The translations under genes were made by a program, and so were the position numbers. This document shows positions 9,281 to 18,897 of a DNA stretch of 64,000 nucleotides, one piece after another. Positions within the stretch are counted from its first letter, which is position 1; each line of letters starts with the position of its first letter. The stretch is from assembly GCF_009766065.1 (NCBI RefSeq), contig NZ_LMUE01000009.1, positions 190,812 to 254,811 of the forward strand. Reading direction: 5' to 3'. The DNA is from Dyella sp. S184. Its GTDB lineage: Bacteria > Pseudomonadota > Gammaproteobacteria > Xanthomonadales > Rhodanobacteraceae. The notes below the pieces were generated by a model. That model was not told the DNA's origin and made no database searches. It saw only the letters and a program-made list of their open reading frames with translations.

Positions 9281-9799
9281 TTACTTCTTCAGTTCGCGCA
9301 ACACCGCGAACGGATTTTCGGAGCGCCCTTCGCCGGTAAAATCCTCTTCCGGCTCATGGCCTGTCACTTCGTCGGGCAGGCTGCTGTCCGGATTGATCGG
9401 AATCAGCGGCAGCGCCAACAGCAATTCGTCTTCGATGACATCTGCCGGATTCAACCGGCCATCCTGAGCCACCAGCAGTGGTTCGCAGTCAGGCGGCAAG
9501 CCGGCCTCATCGCGTTCCAGTTTGATCAAGCCGAGCCGGGTGTTCACCGTCACCGGCAGTACAAACGGTTCCAACGTGCGCTGACAAACCAGTGTCAGCG
9601 AAGCCTGCGCGCGAACATCGACATAGCTCGTGCCCATGCTGTCAGAGCCGAAATCCAGCTCGAACCGCACCACTCCGTCGGTGCCCGCAAGGGCTCCGCA
9701 CAGGCGTGGCATGGCCGCAATGGGTAGCGTTCCCTCGAACGAACGCCGCGCCGAGACCATGCGCCAAGCGTCCACGGACTCTGGCAGTGTCACGGACAT
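9281..9799 (-). CDS. yceD: YceD/DUF177 family protein, 23S rRNA accumulation protein
   Basis: DUF177 proteins sit next to rpmF across bacteria and are linked with 23S rRNA accumulation; the molecular role is not well defined. The 172-residue sequence has the family core LTLVCQRTLEPFVLPV (usually a C-x-R-C-L type segment) and the acidic C-terminal part with PINPDSSLPDEVTGHE. It is the first gene of the minus-strand group and is transcribed away from the gene at 9944. Confidence 0.88.
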   Translation of the reverse strand: MSVTLPESVDAWRMVSARRSFEGTLPIAAMPRLCGALAGTDGVVRFELDFGSDSMGTSYVDVRAQASLTLVCQRTLEPFVLPVTVNTRLGLIKLERDEAGLPPDCEPLLVAQDGRLNPADVIEDELLLALPLIPINPDSSLPDEVTGHEPEEDFTGEGRSENPFAVLRELKK

Positions 9800-9943
9800 A
9801 ATCGGGAAATGTTAGGTATGAAGCCGTCCAAAGTCAACTGGTATGGCTGCCCAAAGCCATCGAACAGCCGCTATCGGGGCTTATTTTGCCTGATCCGGCC
9901 CCGATGCGGCAGACTGAATGCCTTCGTCGCATGAGCTGCCGCC

Positions 9944-10399
9944 TTGAATGCCTATCTGACGCTCGGCATCGCCGCGCTGTTACTCCTGTTGTTTGTGGGC
10001 GCTGGTTGGGCTCTCCTGATGCGCCGACGCCATGTGCAACGCAGCCGCAGCCTGCAGAATCTGCTTGATCTGGCCGACCGGCTGGAAACCGACCTCAAGA
10101 CCTGCCGATCCGGCCTGCAGCAGGCGCATGCGGTGATGTCGCTCAATCCTGACCTGCCCGCTGCCAGCGAACAGGATGCCCAGCATGCCATCGACGGCGG
10201 CCTGCGCGCCCTGCTGCAGCAACGACTATGGATACGCGACCATTCGTCAAACGCCAGCCAGCAGGAGCTGGACGAGGCCGCCAGCTCGATGCGCAGCACC
10301 GACGAGCGCCTGCAACCCCTGCTGCAGGCGCTCACCCAGGCCCAGCATGACCTGAACAGCGCCATGCGCGAACACATCCGGCGCGAATCCGAGACATGA
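9944..10399 (+). CDS. Small membrane-anchored coiled-coil protein, unknown function
   Basis: I do not recognise this protein. It has one N-terminal transmembrane segment (about residues 5-25: LGIAALLLLLFVGAGWALL), then an Arg-rich stop-transfer MRRRHVQRSR and a long Gln/Leu/Ala-rich helical part that looks like a coiled coil. It would therefore be an inner-membrane protein with a cytoplasmic helical tail. The likely start is TTG, as no ATG is in frame before residue 25, so the N-terminus is uncertain. It overlaps the maf start by four bases. Confidence 0.55.
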   Translation: MNAYLTLGIAALLLLLFVGAGWALLMRRRHVQRSRSLQNLLDLADRLETDLKTCRSGLQQAHAVMSLNPDLPAASEQDAQHAIDGGLRALLQQRLWIRDHSSNASQQELDEAASSMRSTDERLQPLLQALTQAQHDLNSAMREHIRRESET

Positions 10400-10995
10400 A
10401 TTCGCTGGCATCGACAAGCCCCCGGCTGGTGCTGGGCTCCACCTCGCGCTACCGCGCCGAGCTCCTGCGCCGGTTGACGGCGGATTTCGAGCAACGAGCG
10501 CCCGGCACCGATGAGTCCGTACTGGCCGGCGAAGCCCCGACTACCCGAGCACTGCGGCTGGCGATCGCCAAGGCCGAAGCTGCCGCGGACGGGCTACACG
10601 ACGTGCTGGTGATCGGTTCCGACCAGGTTGCCGAACTTGACGGCCGGATCCTCGACAAGCCCGGCACCGCCGCACGCGCCCACGCCCAGCTCACGACCTG
10701 TTCCGGTCGCGAGGTGCATTTCCACACGGCGCTGTGCCTGCTCGACACCCGCAACGGCAATCGGCACACCCATGTCGACCATACCCGCGTGTGCTTCCGT
10801 GCGTTGAGCGCGACTGAAATCGCGCGCTATATCGAACGCGAGCAACCGCTCGACTGCGCCGGCAGTTTCAAATGCGAAGCCCTCGGCATCAGCCTGTTCG
10901 AGTCGATCGACAATCGCGACCCCAGCGCACTGATCGGACTGCCCCTGATCGCGCTGGCGCGATTGCTGCGCGCAGCCGGTATCGAGTTGCCTTAG
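10396..10995 (+). CDS. Maf-like nucleoside triphosphate pyrophosphatase
   Basis: Maf proteins hydrolyse modified or canonical NTPs to NMP and pyrophosphate, cleaning the nucleotide pool. The 199-residue sequence starts LVLGSTSRYRAELL (the S-x-S-x-x-R motif), has GTDES, the catalytic DQV in VLIGSDQVAELDG-like sequence, and LDKPGTAARAHAQL. The CAGSFKCEALG segment with F-K-C-E fits the YceF branch (7-methyl-GTP pyrophosphatase), but the sub-family assignment is inference. ATGA overlap with the upstream gene sets the start. Confidence 0.9.
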   Translation: MNSLASTSPRLVLGSTSRYRAELLRRLTADFEQRAPGTDESVLAGEAPTTRALRLAIAKAEAAADGLHDVLVIGSDQVAELDGRILDKPGTAARAHAQLTTCSGREVHFHTALCLLDTRNGNRHTHVDHTRVCFRALSATEIARYIEREQPLDCAGSFKCEALGISLFESIDNRDPSALIGLPLIALARLLRAAGIELP

Positions 10996-11062
10996 CTCGG
11001 TCATACCGAACAATCGCTACACTGCCTCTCGGCTTCCCAATCCGCCTCATACCGAAGAAACC

Positions 11063-12004
11063 ATGTCTGCCATCACTCCGCTTCGCGATGAAGGTCTGCA
11101 ACAGCGCCTGGGCGCCGCGATCGCACAGGTCAACCAGGTGCTGCTGGGCAAGCCGCGTCAGGTGAAGCTGGCGTTTACCTGCCTGATTGCCGGCGGCCAT
11201 CTGCTGCTGGAAGACGTGCCTGGCGTGGGCAAGACCACTCTCGCCCACGCGCTGGCAGCCACTTTCTCGCTCGATTTCCAGCGCGTGCAGTTCACCAGCG
11301 ACCTGCTGCCGTCGGACATCATCGGTGTCAGTGTGTACGAGCGTGAGGCGAACCAGTTCCGCTTCCACCCTGGTCCGATCTTCACCGGCCTGTTGCTGGC
11401 TGACGAAATCAACCGCGCCAGCCCGAAGACCCAGAGCGCATTACTTGAGGCGATGGCCGAGAACCAGGTGACTGTGGACGGCCAGACGCACGCCCTGGCG
11501 CAACCGTTCTTCGTCGTCGCCACGCAGAACCCACTCGATCTCAATGGCACCTTCCCGCTGCCCGACTCGCAGCTCGACCGATTCATGCTGCGACTGTCGC
11601 TGGACTACCCGGACGCTACCGCCGAGCGTGCCTTGCTCACTGGCAGCGATCGGCGCGACATCCTTGCCAAGCTGCTTCCGCAACTTGATGGCGCATCATT
11701 GATCGCGCTGCACAGGCAGGCCCAGGCGATCACCGCCAGCAGCGCCCTGCTCGACTACCTGCAGGAGTTGCTCGCTGCCAGCCGCCGGCACACCGAGATC
11801 CGCGTGGGCCTGTCGCCACGCGCGGGGTTGGCCCTGCTTGGTGCTGCGCGCGCATGGGCCCTGCTCAGTGGCCGCACTCACGTATTGCCGGAAGACATCC
11901 AGGCGCTGTTCGTGCCACTGGCAGCTCATCGACTGCTGCCAGCGCGCAGCGCCAGCGGCGACACGCTGGCACGACAGCTGCTGGCCGAGGTCGCGGTGGA
12001 CTGA
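11063..12004 (+). CDS. MoxR family AAA+ ATPase
   Basis: MoxR ATPases act as chaperones, often with a DUF58 protein. The 313-residue protein has Walker A VPGVGKTTLAHAL (near residue 55), Walker B LLADEINRASPKTQSALLEAM, sensor region VVATQNPLDLNGTFPLPDSQLDRF, and the C-terminal lid with VGLSPRAGLAL. The stop overlaps the next start as TGATG. The set MoxR-DUF58-transglutaminase is widespread and probably acts in envelope or membrane protein quality, but its exact role is unsettled. Confidence 0.92.
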   Translation: MSAITPLRDEGLQQRLGAAIAQVNQVLLGKPRQVKLAFTCLIAGGHLLLEDVPGVGKTTLAHALAATFSLDFQRVQFTSDLLPSDIIGVSVYEREANQFRFHPGPIFTGLLLADEINRASPKTQSALLEAMAENQVTVDGQTHALAQPFFVVATQNPLDLNGTFPLPDSQLDRFMLRLSLDYPDATAERALLTGSDRRDILAKLLPQLDGASLIALHRQAQAITASSALLDYLQELLAASRRHTEIRVGLSPRAGLALLGAARAWALLSGRTHVLPEDIQALFVPLAAHRLLPARSASGDTLARQLLAEVAVD

Positions 12005-12957
12005 TGCGCGGCACCCTGCAGCGTGTGCAGACCTGGGCCGAACGCCGACTGCCTGCGCTCACCCGCTACCGGCGTCTGGAAAGCCTGCCGATCGAACTGC
12101 ATCGGCGACGGATCTATATCGTGCCGACCGGCTTTGGCATCGGCTTTTCGCTGCTGCTGCTGGTGATGATGGTCGGCGCGCTGAATTACGCCAACAATGC
12201 CGCACTGCTGCTCACCTGCCTGCTTGGCGCAGCCAGTGCCGCCAGCATGCTGGTGGCGTTTCGCAGCCTCGACGGCTTGCGCTTGAGTCATGTCCGCGCC
12301 GGCCATGCAGTTGCGGGCCAGCCAATCGAACTCATGCTGGAGTTCGACTCCCACCGCGGCCGCAGCGCGATCCGCGTCGACGCGGGGCACGACTCCACGG
12401 CCTTTGCCATCGATGCCGGTGGATCCACCCAGGTAAAAATCGCACTGCCAACCGTGCGACGCGGCTGGCAACCACTACCGCGACTGCGCCTGTGGAGCAG
12501 TTGGCCACTAGGCCTGTTTCGCGCATGGAGCTGGCTTTATCCGGAGCAATCCGTGCTGGTATGGCCGCAACCGGAAACCGCCGGGCCACCGCCTTACGCC
12601 GCCGCAGACGATGCCCGCCACATGCGCTTGCACCAGGGTGACGAACTGGCCGCGTTGCGCGATTACCGCGCTGGCGACCCGCAACGGCACATTGCCTGGA
12701 AGGCCAGCGCCCGTCACACCAATCTGCTGGTGAAGGATTTCGAGCAGCCACAAAGCCGCCCGCAATGGCAGCTGGACTGGCGCCAGTTGCACGGGCTGGA
12801 TCACGAGGCCCGCATCGCTAGGCTGGCCCGCTGGCTGGGTGAGGCACAGAGCCAGCGGCACAATTACAGTCTCTGGCTACCCAGCAACGAAATCGCCAGT
12901 GGCAACGGCCCATTGCACTATGCGCGCTGCATGAGCGCATTGGCATGCATGCCATGA
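12004..12957 (+). CDS. DUF58 domain protein
   Basis: Partner of MoxR ATPases. The 317-residue protein has two N-terminal membrane segments (about residues 38-55 and 60-80) and a soluble C-terminal part with the DUF58 signature LAALRDYRAGDPQRHIAWKA, then NLLVKDFEQPQSR. The start at the ATG overlapping the moxR stop gives the expected N-terminus MRGTLQRVQTWAERRL. It overlaps the start of the transglutaminase gene. Confidence 0.88.
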   Translation: MRGTLQRVQTWAERRLPALTRYRRLESLPIELHRRRIYIVPTGFGIGFSLLLLVMMVGALNYANNAALLLTCLLGAASAASMLVAFRSLDGLRLSHVRAGHAVAGQPIELMLEFDSHRGRSAIRVDAGHDSTAFAIDAGGSTQVKIALPTVRRGWQPLPRLRLWSSWPLGLFRAWSWLYPEQSVLVWPQPETAGPPPYAAADDARHMRLHQGDELAALRDYRAGDPQRHIAWKASARHTNLLVKDFEQPQSRPQWQLDWRQLHGLDHEARIARLARWLGEAQSQRHNYSLWLPSNEIASGNGPLHYARCMSALACMP

Positions 12958-14924
12958 CCCCACCCCCACGAAAATCCCGCGTCGCATCTGTGGTCGATAC
13001 GCGTGCGTTCGATCTGCTGAGCCTGACCATAGCCTTCGTGCTTGGCCTGCACGCGATGCATCTGCCGTGGTGGCTGGGCATCGCGCTGGCACTGATACTG
13101 GGGTGGCGCTGGTGGCAACGGCGCCAACGCACTGGTCGCGTACCGCGCTGGTTCAAGCTGCCACTGCTGGTGCTGCTGGTGCTGGCCGTGATCGCCCACT
13201 ACGGCAGCATTTTCGGCCGCGCACCGGGGGTAGCGCTCGCTGTTGGCCTGTTGATCCTGAAACTGCTGGAAACCGAATCCGCGCGCGATGTCCGCGTCGG
13301 GATCAGCTTTGCGTGCTTTGCCCTGATGGCGGCGCTGCTGTTCGACCAGGGGCTGATTGCCACTCTTGTCGTTGCACTGGGCCTGCTGCCGGCACTGGCG
13401 ACGTTGCGAGCGCTGGAGCCGGCGCAGGCACCCGCCACGCTCCAACGCACCCTGCTGCCAGGCCTTGGCCTGCTGCTGTCGGCGTTGCCGCTGGCGCTGT
13501 TGGCGTTCCTGCTGGTGCCGCGACTGAGCTCGCCGCTGTGGGGAGCGCCCTCACCCAACGAGGCACGCACCGGGCTGAGCGAAAGCATGTCGCCAAGCGG
13601 TTTCACGGACCTGCTCACCGATGACCGTCCGGCCATGCGAGTCAGTTTCGACGGCGCACCACCACCAGCGAACCTGCGCTATTTCCGCGCCTATGTCATG
13701 TGGAATTACGACGGCTCCAGCTGGAGCTACGCGGACGTTGTGAATCACGCGCCGGCTGAACTGAAAGCCATCGGCATCGTCGGATACCGGATCAGCATGG
13801 AACCTACGCACCAGCACGTATTGCCGATGCTGGATATGCCGCTGGGGGCACCAACTGGCGCAACGCTGCGCGCGGACCGTGTCGTCATGGCCGACAAAGC
13901 GGTCAACGATCCGCTCACCTATACGGCACAGTCAGCTATCCAATACCGCCTGCAACCGGAACTCGGCGTCCGGGCGCGCAATCTCGGGTTGTCGCTACCT
14001 GTCGGTTTCAATCCAAGAACCCTCGCGCTCGGGCAGCAATGGCGTCAGCGCTATGGCAGCGACGATGCTGCCATCGTGCAGGCCGCGCTGACTCTGTTCC
14101 ACGACGGTGGCTTTCGCTACACGCTGGCACCGGCGCCGCTGGGGCACGACGCGATGGACGACTTCCTGTTCAACACCCGCGAGGGCTTCTGCGAGCATTA
14201 CTCCTCGGCGTTTACCGTGCTGATGCGAGATGCCGGGATCCCGGCACGCGTGGTGACCGGTTATCAGGGTGGTTACTGGAGCAAGTACGGCAACTACCTG
14301 CTGGTGCGCTATTCCGATGCCCATGCATGGAGCGAGGTGTGGCTGGCCGAGCGTGGATGGGTACGTGTTGACCCCACTGCTGCGGTACGACCGCAGCGCG
14401 TGAGCCTGGGCGCGGCGGCCGCAGCGGATGGCCAGTTGCCGTGGTACGAGAGCCGCTGGCTGCAATCGCTGCGTAATCACTGGGATATCGTCAACCGCTG
14501 GTGGGGTCAAGGCGTTATCGGTTTCGATACGCTGCGCCAACACGGCCTGCTGACCCCGTTCGGTATTCGTGATGTCGATACGGCGACGCTGGGCGTACTG
14601 CTCGCGATCAGCAGCATGCTGTTCATTGCGATCGGTTTGGCGTGGGCGCTGTTGCGGCGGCAGGTGGGCGATCCGTTGCGTGCCGCCCTGCATGAGCTGG
14701 AGCGGAAACTGGCACGCAAAGGTATCGTGCGCCGACCCAGCGAAGGTCCGCAGCATTACCTGAGTCGCGCTGCCCGTGCGTTACCGGGGCAACGCGATGA
14801 ACTTGCCACGTTGATGAGGTGTTACCTGGAACTGCGTTATGCCCATGACGAACCGCCGCCTGAATCGTTGCGTGACTTTCGACGCACCGTACGGGATTTT
14901 CGGGTCGTCCGCGTGGTCAAATGA
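12945..14924 (+). CDS. tgpA: TgpA-type membrane protein with DUF3488 and transglutaminase-like domain
   Basis: Multi-pass inner-membrane protein with a periplasmic transglutaminase-fold domain, as in TgpA of Pseudomonas. Residues 1-200 contain about six membrane segments (DUF3488); the central domain has the Cys-His-Asp triad in NTREGFCEHYSSAF, YSDAHAWSEVWL and WVRVDPTAA; a further membrane helix and a cytoplasmic DUF4129-like tail follow (659 aa). Two ATGs (12945 and 12954) compete; the first has a weak GAG site, the second overlaps the DUF58 stop as ATGA. Natural substrates are unknown. Confidence 0.88.
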   Translation: MHAMTPPPRKSRVASVVDTRAFDLLSLTIAFVLGLHAMHLPWWLGIALALILGWRWWQRRQRTGRVPRWFKLPLLVLLVLAVIAHYGSIFGRAPGVALAVGLLILKLLETESARDVRVGISFACFALMAALLFDQGLIATLVVALGLLPALATLRALEPAQAPATLQRTLLPGLGLLLSALPLALLAFLLVPRLSSPLWGAPSPNEARTGLSESMSPSGFTDLLTDDRPAMRVSFDGAPPPANLRYFRAYVMWNYDGSSWSYADVVNHAPAELKAIGIVGYRISMEPTHQHVLPMLDMPLGAPTGATLRADRVVMADKAVNDPLTYTAQSAIQYRLQPELGVRARNLGLSLPVGFNPRTLALGQQWRQRYGSDDAAIVQAALTLFHDGGFRYTLAPAPLGHDAMDDFLFNTREGFCEHYSSAFTVLMRDAGIPARVVTGYQGGYWSKYGNYLLVRYSDAHAWSEVWLAERGWVRVDPTAAVRPQRVSLGAAAAADGQLPWYESRWLQSLRNHWDIVNRWWGQGVIGFDTLRQHGLLTPFGIRDVDTATLGVLLAISSMLFIAIGLAWALLRRQVGDPLRAALHELERKLARKGIVRRPSEGPQHYLSRAARALPGQRDELATLMRCYLELRYAHDEPPPESLRDFRRTVRDFRVVRVVK

Positions 14925-14971
14925 AAGCCGACGCGATGGCGCATGCCACCGCCCCTGATGGAGAAACTGCC

Positions 14972-15544
14972 ATGTCCCTGTACCGCCCCCTTACCCTCGC
15001 CGCAGCCATCGCCTTGCTGGGTGGATGCGCGACGATCCCCCAACCGCTGGCTGGCAACTACGCCAACGTCTCCACCGCCAGTGTCCAGCAGGGTGCCGCC
15101 GGCGGCGGCACTCGCGTGCGCTGGGGCGGCGAGATCATCAAGACCGAACCGGGTCAGCAGGAGACCTGCTTCTACCTGCTGTCGCGTCCACTGGACGATG
15201 AGGCTCGCCCTGAACGGGGTAACTCAGGCGCCGAAAACCAGGGGCGCTTCGTGGCCTGCCGCGCCGGTTTCTATGATCCGGAAGTCTTCACCCGCGGCCG
15301 CGAGCTGACCGTGACCGGTACGCTGCAGGGCACGGTGTCGCAGAAGGTGGGCGATTACGACTACGCCTATCCGCGCGTGGAAGCCGACGTGGTCTATCTG
15401 TGGCCGAAACGCTCCGTCTACGCGGGTTACCCCTACGATCCGTATTGGGGTCCATGGGGTCCGAGCTACTACGGGCCGTGGGCTGGCCCATTCTGGGGTG
15501 ATGGATACTGGGGCGGCGGGTATTGGGGTGGAAGGCGGCGCTGA
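14972..15544 (+). CDS. Slp family outer-membrane lipoprotein
   Basis: Slp-type lipoproteins are outer-membrane proteins linked to starvation or stress in enterics. The 190-residue protein has a lipoprotein signal with lipobox LLGGCAT (lipidated Cys near residue 18), then the Slp core with WGGEI, ETCFYLLSRPLD, RFVACRAGFYDPEVF and RELTVTGTLQG. The C-terminus is rich in Tyr, Trp, Gly and Pro. The ATG at 14972 follows a GGAG site and gives a proper signal peptide; the frame extends upstream to overlap the tgpA stop. Confidence 0.85.
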   Translation: MSLYRPLTLAAAIALLGGCATIPQPLAGNYANVSTASVQQGAAGGGTRVRWGGEIIKTEPGQQETCFYLLSRPLDDEARPERGNSGAENQGRFVACRAGFYDPEVFTRGRELTVTGTLQGTVSQKVGDYDYAYPRVEADVVYLWPKRSVYAGYPYDPYWGPWGPSYYGPWAGPFWGDGYWGGGYWGGRRR

Positions 15545-15548
15545 TAAT

Positions 15549-15590
15549 CACACATGAAAACGCCGGCGTTGGCCGGCGTTTTCATGTGTG
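15549..15590. terminator. Bidirectional Rho-independent terminator
   Basis: A long inverted repeat, about 18 bp per arm, with GC core CGCCGGC/GCCGGCG flanked by AAAA and TTTT, lies between the converging Slp and HIT genes. The A and T tracts on both sides allow termination in either direction. Confidence 0.85.
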
Positions 15591-15604
15591 GCCACGTCAC
15601 CCAC

Positions 15605-15949
15605 TCAACCTGGTGGCCAGCTCAATCGACGCCCGGCCAGCAGATGCACGTGCAGATGAAACACGGTCTGGCCGCCATCCTCGTTGCAGTTGATCACTGC
15701 CCGGTAACCCCGTTCGGCAAAACCCTCCTGTTTTGCGTAATCGGCCACGGCCAGCAACAAATTGCCAAGCAACGCCTCATCGGCCAAGGTGGCATCGTTG
15801 AGCGTGGCCAATGGCTTTTTCGGAATGAACAGCACGTGCACCGGCGCCTGCGGATTCAGATCGCGGAATGCCAGCACCTCGTCGTTCTCGTAGACGATGT
15901 CGGCCGGTATCTCACGGCGGATGATCTTGCTGAAGATGGTATCGCTCAT
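15605..15949 (-). CDS. HIT family purine nucleoside phosphoramidase (HinT-like)
   Basis: Histidine-triad hydrolase of nucleoside phosphoramidates or similar adenylated compounds. The 114-residue protein begins MSDTIFSKIIRREIPADIVY, a clear HinT N-terminus, and ends with the triad region QTVFHLHVHLLAGR. The ATG at 15949 gives the normal family length. It lies 20 bases after recR in a minus-strand row dnaX-ybaB-recR-hit. Confidence 0.93.
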   Translation of the reverse strand: MSDTIFSKIIRREIPADIVYENDEVLAFRDLNPQAPVHVLFIPKKPLATLNDATLADEALLGNLLLAVADYAKQEGFAERGYRAVINCNEDGGQTVFHLHVHLLAGRRLSWPPG

Positions 15950-15969
15950 GCCCGCTTGCTCCGTATAGG

Positions 15970-16572
15970 TCAGTCCAGCAGCTGGCGCCCGCCGAACGCA
16001 TGCGCCAGTGTGTTGCGATCGACGTATTCCAGTTCCCCGCCCAACGGCACGCCATGCGCCAGCCGGGTTGGTCGCACGCCACCGGCACGTGCCAGCTGCG
16101 CCAGGTAATGTGCCGTTGCTTCGCCTTCCACGGTGGGGTTGGTGGCAATGATCAACTCCTCGATCTCGCCGCCGCCCAGTCGCTGGGTCAGCTGCGTCAG
16201 CCCCAGTTCCTCCGGTCCCAGTCCGTCCAGCGGCGACAACCGCCCCATCAGCACGAAATACTGGCCACGATAACCGGTAGCCTGCTCGATCGCCGCCAGG
16301 TCGGTCGGCGACTCCACCACGCACAGCACCTGCCGGTCACGGCTGCTGCTGGCACAGAGTGAGCACAATGGCTCCTCGCTGAAGTTGCGGCACTGGCTGC
16401 AATGGCCGATGCGCTGCATCGCCTGCTCAAGCACAGCAGCCAGTTTCAGCCCGCGCTCGCGCTCACGCTCCAGCAGATGGAAGGCCATCCGCTGCGCACT
16501 CTTGCCGCCCACGCCGGGCAGGCAGCGCAGCGCTTCGATCAATTCAGCGAGAAGGTTTGACCCGTTGCTCAC
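15970..16572 (-). CDS. recR: Recombination mediator RecR
   Basis: Acts with RecF and RecO to load RecA on gapped DNA. About 200 residues: helix-hairpin-helix [21 protein letters not shown], four-cysteine zinc finger (CSQCRNF and CSLC), Toprim segment with [12 protein letters not shown], and Walker-like [26 protein letters not shown]. The start is uncertain: GTG at 16572 (used here) or a TTG two codons upstream, directly after the ybaB stop. Confidence 0.95.
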   Translation of the reverse strand: MSNGSNLLAELIEALRCLPGVGGKSAQRMAFHLLERERERGLKLAAVLEQAMQRIGHCSQCRNFSEEPLCSLCASSSRDRQVLCVVESPTDLAAIEQATGYRGQYFVLMGRLSPLDGLGPEELGLTQLTQRLGGGEIEELIIATNPTVEGEATAHYLAQLARAGGVRPTRLAHGVPLGGELEYVDRNTLAHAFGGRQLLD

Positions 16573-16578
16573 GATCAA

Positions 16579-16902
16579 TCAGAACGGCATCTTGAAACCG
16601 GCCGGCAGATTCATGCCGGCGGTGACGCCACCCAGCTTGTTCTTGCTGACCTCGGCCACTTTGTTCACTGCGTCGTTGATGGCGGCGGCGACCAGGTCCT
16701 CGGCCATCTCCGGATCGTCGGCAAACGTCTGCCGATCAATCTGCACGCGACGCACCTCATGCGCACCCGTCATCACCACGCTGACCAGACCGCCACCGGC
16801 GTTACCCGTGACTTCCAGCTTGGCGATTTCTTCCTGCGCACGCTTCATGTCTTCCTGCATGCGCTGGGCCTGCTGCATCAGCTGACCGATCTGTCCTTTC
16901 AT
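16579..16902 (-). CDS. YbaB/EbfC family nucleoid-associated protein
   Basis: Small dimeric DNA-binding protein typically found between dnaX and recR. The 107-residue sequence starts MKGQIGQLMQQAQRMQEDMK, has the TGNAGGGLVSVVMTGAHEV core and the C-terminal G-x-NLPAGFKMPF. The ATG at 16902 has a GGAG site. Confidence 0.94.
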   Translation of the reverse strand: MKGQIGQLMQQAQRMQEDMKRAQEEIAKLEVTGNAGGGLVSVVMTGAHEVRRVQIDRQTFADDPEMAEDLVAAAINDAVNKVAEVSKNKLGGVTAGMNLPAGFKMPF

Positions 16903-16917
16903 CACACTGCTCCGAAC

Positions 16918-18609
16918 TTAATTTTCAAGGGGTTTGACGGATTGCGGCACCACGCGAGCGCCAAATTCGCGCTTGAGCGACTGCACCAGCGGATCGCCTT
17001 CGATCGCCTGCTCGGCAGCCGCCTGCGCCGTGTCGCGCACCTGCGCGGCACGCGCCGCCGGCGTCTGCGTACCTGCTTCCTGGTTGCTGCCAACAAAACG
17101 CAGACGGATGCGCTCGCCGAGTACCTGACCGATGCGCTCCTCCATCTGACTGACCATCGGCTCCACGGCCAGGTTCATGTGAGCTGGCTGCAACGCGAGC
17201 ACCAGAGTCTGGCCGTCACGTTCACGCAATACCGCGTTCTGTGCCAACAGGCCAAACGGGCCACGCAGGCCCGCCTGCTCGATCAAGGCATCCCAATTCG
17301 GCAGGCCGTTGGCATCCCGCGCCACAGGCGCCATGACCGCTGCAGGCGCCGGTGCCGGTCGCGCAGCAGGCTCCGCGCGCAGCGGTGATGGGTAATCCTT
17401 CTGGCGCTCCGCCACAGTGGCAGGACGCACCGGAGCTGCAGTAATCGATGGTGATGACATCGCCGGGGGCATCGTGTTGCCAACCGTTGCCGGCTTTTCG
17501 GCACGCCCCGTCGGCGCATCGTCGCCCGGTCGAAACGCCAGCATGCGCAGGAGTGCCATCTCGAAACCGGTGCGCGCATCCGGCGCCAGCACCAGATCGT
17601 GCCGACCGGAGGTGGCAATCTGGTAATACAGCTGCACGTCTTCCGGCGTCATCCGCCCGGCCAGTGCGACCAGCGCACCGTCGTCATCACTGCCTTCCTC
17701 CGGCTGGTAGCCTGGAATCAGCTGGATCAGCTGCAGGCGATGCAGCACGCTGGCCAAGTCATCCAGCACGCCGCCGAAGTCCGGCGAATACGAGGCAATC
17801 TGCGTGCACTCGGCGAGCAGTCGTTCACCGTCGCCCGCGGCCAGTGCATCGAGCACACCCAGTACCTGCCCGCGCGCCACGCTACCAAGCATGGTGCGCA
17901 CGTCATCGGCATGCAGCGCACCACCGCCATAGGCAATCGCCTGGTCGAGCAGTGACAGGCCATCGCGCAGCGAGCCGTCAGCGGCACGCGCCAGCTCACC
18001 GATCGCGCTGTCTTCGTAAGCAATATTTTCCGCGCCAAGGATGTGCCGCATCTGGCCGGAGATCTGTTCGGGCAGCAAGCGCTTCAGGTTGAACTTCAGG
18101 CAGCGCGACAGCACCGTCACCGGCAGCTTCTGCGGATCGGTAGTGGCGAGCAGGAACTTCACATGCGGCGGCGGTTCTTCCAGCGTCTTCAGCAACGCGT
18201 TGAACGCGTTCTTTGACAACATGTGCACCTCATCGACCAGGTACACCTTGAAGCGACCGCGCGACGGCGCGTACTGCGCGTTCTCGATCACCTCGCGCAC
18301 ATCATCCACACCGGTATTGCTGGCCGCATCGATTTCCAGCAGGTCGACAAAACGCCCCTCATCCACCGAGGTGCACACCGAGCATTCGCCGCATGGATCA
18401 GCCGACTGCCCGCGCTCGCAGTTCAGCGACTTGGCGAAGATGCGCGCGATGGTCGTCTTGCCGACGCCACGGGTACCGGTGAACAGGTAGGCGTGATGCA
18501 TGCGTCCGGTCTCGAGCGCATTGGTGAGGGCGCGCACCACATGCTCCTGCCCGACCAGCTCGGCGAACTTGCGCGGGCGCCACTTGCGTGCGAGTACCTG
18601 ATAAGACAT
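16918..18609 (-). CDS. dnaX: DNA polymerase III subunits gamma and tau
   Basis: Motor of the clamp loader. The 563-residue protein begins MSYQVLARKWRPRKF and has Walker A FTGTRGVGKTTIARIF, the four-cysteine zinc site (CERGQSADPCGECSVC), Walker B LVDEVHMLSKNAFNALLKTLEEPP, and the SRC motif in VLSRCLKFNL. The proline/alanine-rich linker and C-terminal domain V follow. I see no obvious gamma-type slippery sequence, but did not search exhaustively. The ATG at 18609 is the family start; the frame runs 12 codons further upstream. Confidence 0.96.
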   Translation of the reverse strand: MSYQVLARKWRPRKFAELVGQEHVVRALTNALETGRMHHAYLFTGTRGVGKTTIARIFAKSLNCERGQSADPCGECSVCTSVDEGRFVDLLEIDAASNTGVDDVREVIENAQYAPSRGRFKVYLVDEVHMLSKNAFNALLKTLEEPPPHVKFLLATTDPQKLPVTVLSRCLKFNLKRLLPEQISGQMRHILGAENIAYEDSAIGELARAADGSLRDGLSLLDQAIAYGGGALHADDVRTMLGSVARGQVLGVLDALAAGDGERLLAECTQIASYSPDFGGVLDDLASVLHRLQLIQLIPGYQPEEGSDDDGALVALAGRMTPEDVQLYYQIATSGRHDLVLAPDARTGFEMALLRMLAFRPGDDAPTGRAEKPATVGNTMPPAMSSPSITAAPVRPATVAERQKDYPSPLRAEPAARPAPAPAAVMAPVARDANGLPNWDALIEQAGLRGPFGLLAQNAVLRERDGQTLVLALQPAHMNLAVEPMVSQMEERIGQVLGERIRLRFVGSNQEAGTQTPAARAAQVRDTAQAAAEQAIEGDPLVQSLKREFGARVVPQSVKPLEN

Positions 18610-18742
18610 GCCATACCACCTTGGGGCGAAGGTCGATTGTGCCAAGTCGGAGGCGGCAAGTCAGTAACAAACGCCGCGCGATCGACTGCAAGGATGCCGG
18701 TTGCCTGGCGCATGGGCTGCGAGGCTGGGAGCCGAAAAGGCG

Positions 18743-18850
18743 GCGGCCCCGCCAGCCACACCCCGGCACCCGAATCATTCGCTACCGTTGCTTCCTTCCG
18801 GACCTGGCGGAGTTTGCGAACTATCGTCGCGGGGGGACCGACGGGGCCAC
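18743..18850 (-). ncRNA. ffs: 4.5S signal recognition particle RNA
   Basis: RNA core of the bacterial signal recognition particle, which binds Ffh. On the minus strand the sequence carries the hallmark apical loop CAGGTCCGGAAGGAAGCA, and the ends GGCCCC and GGGGCC pair to form a long hairpin with internal loops. Position upstream of dnaX is seen in related genomes. A run of four T residues follows the 3' end. Exact ends are approximate by a few bases. Confidence 0.93.
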
Positions 18851-18897
18851 CATAGACGTGGGCTGTTAAGCCCTGAAACTGATATGAAACTAGAAGT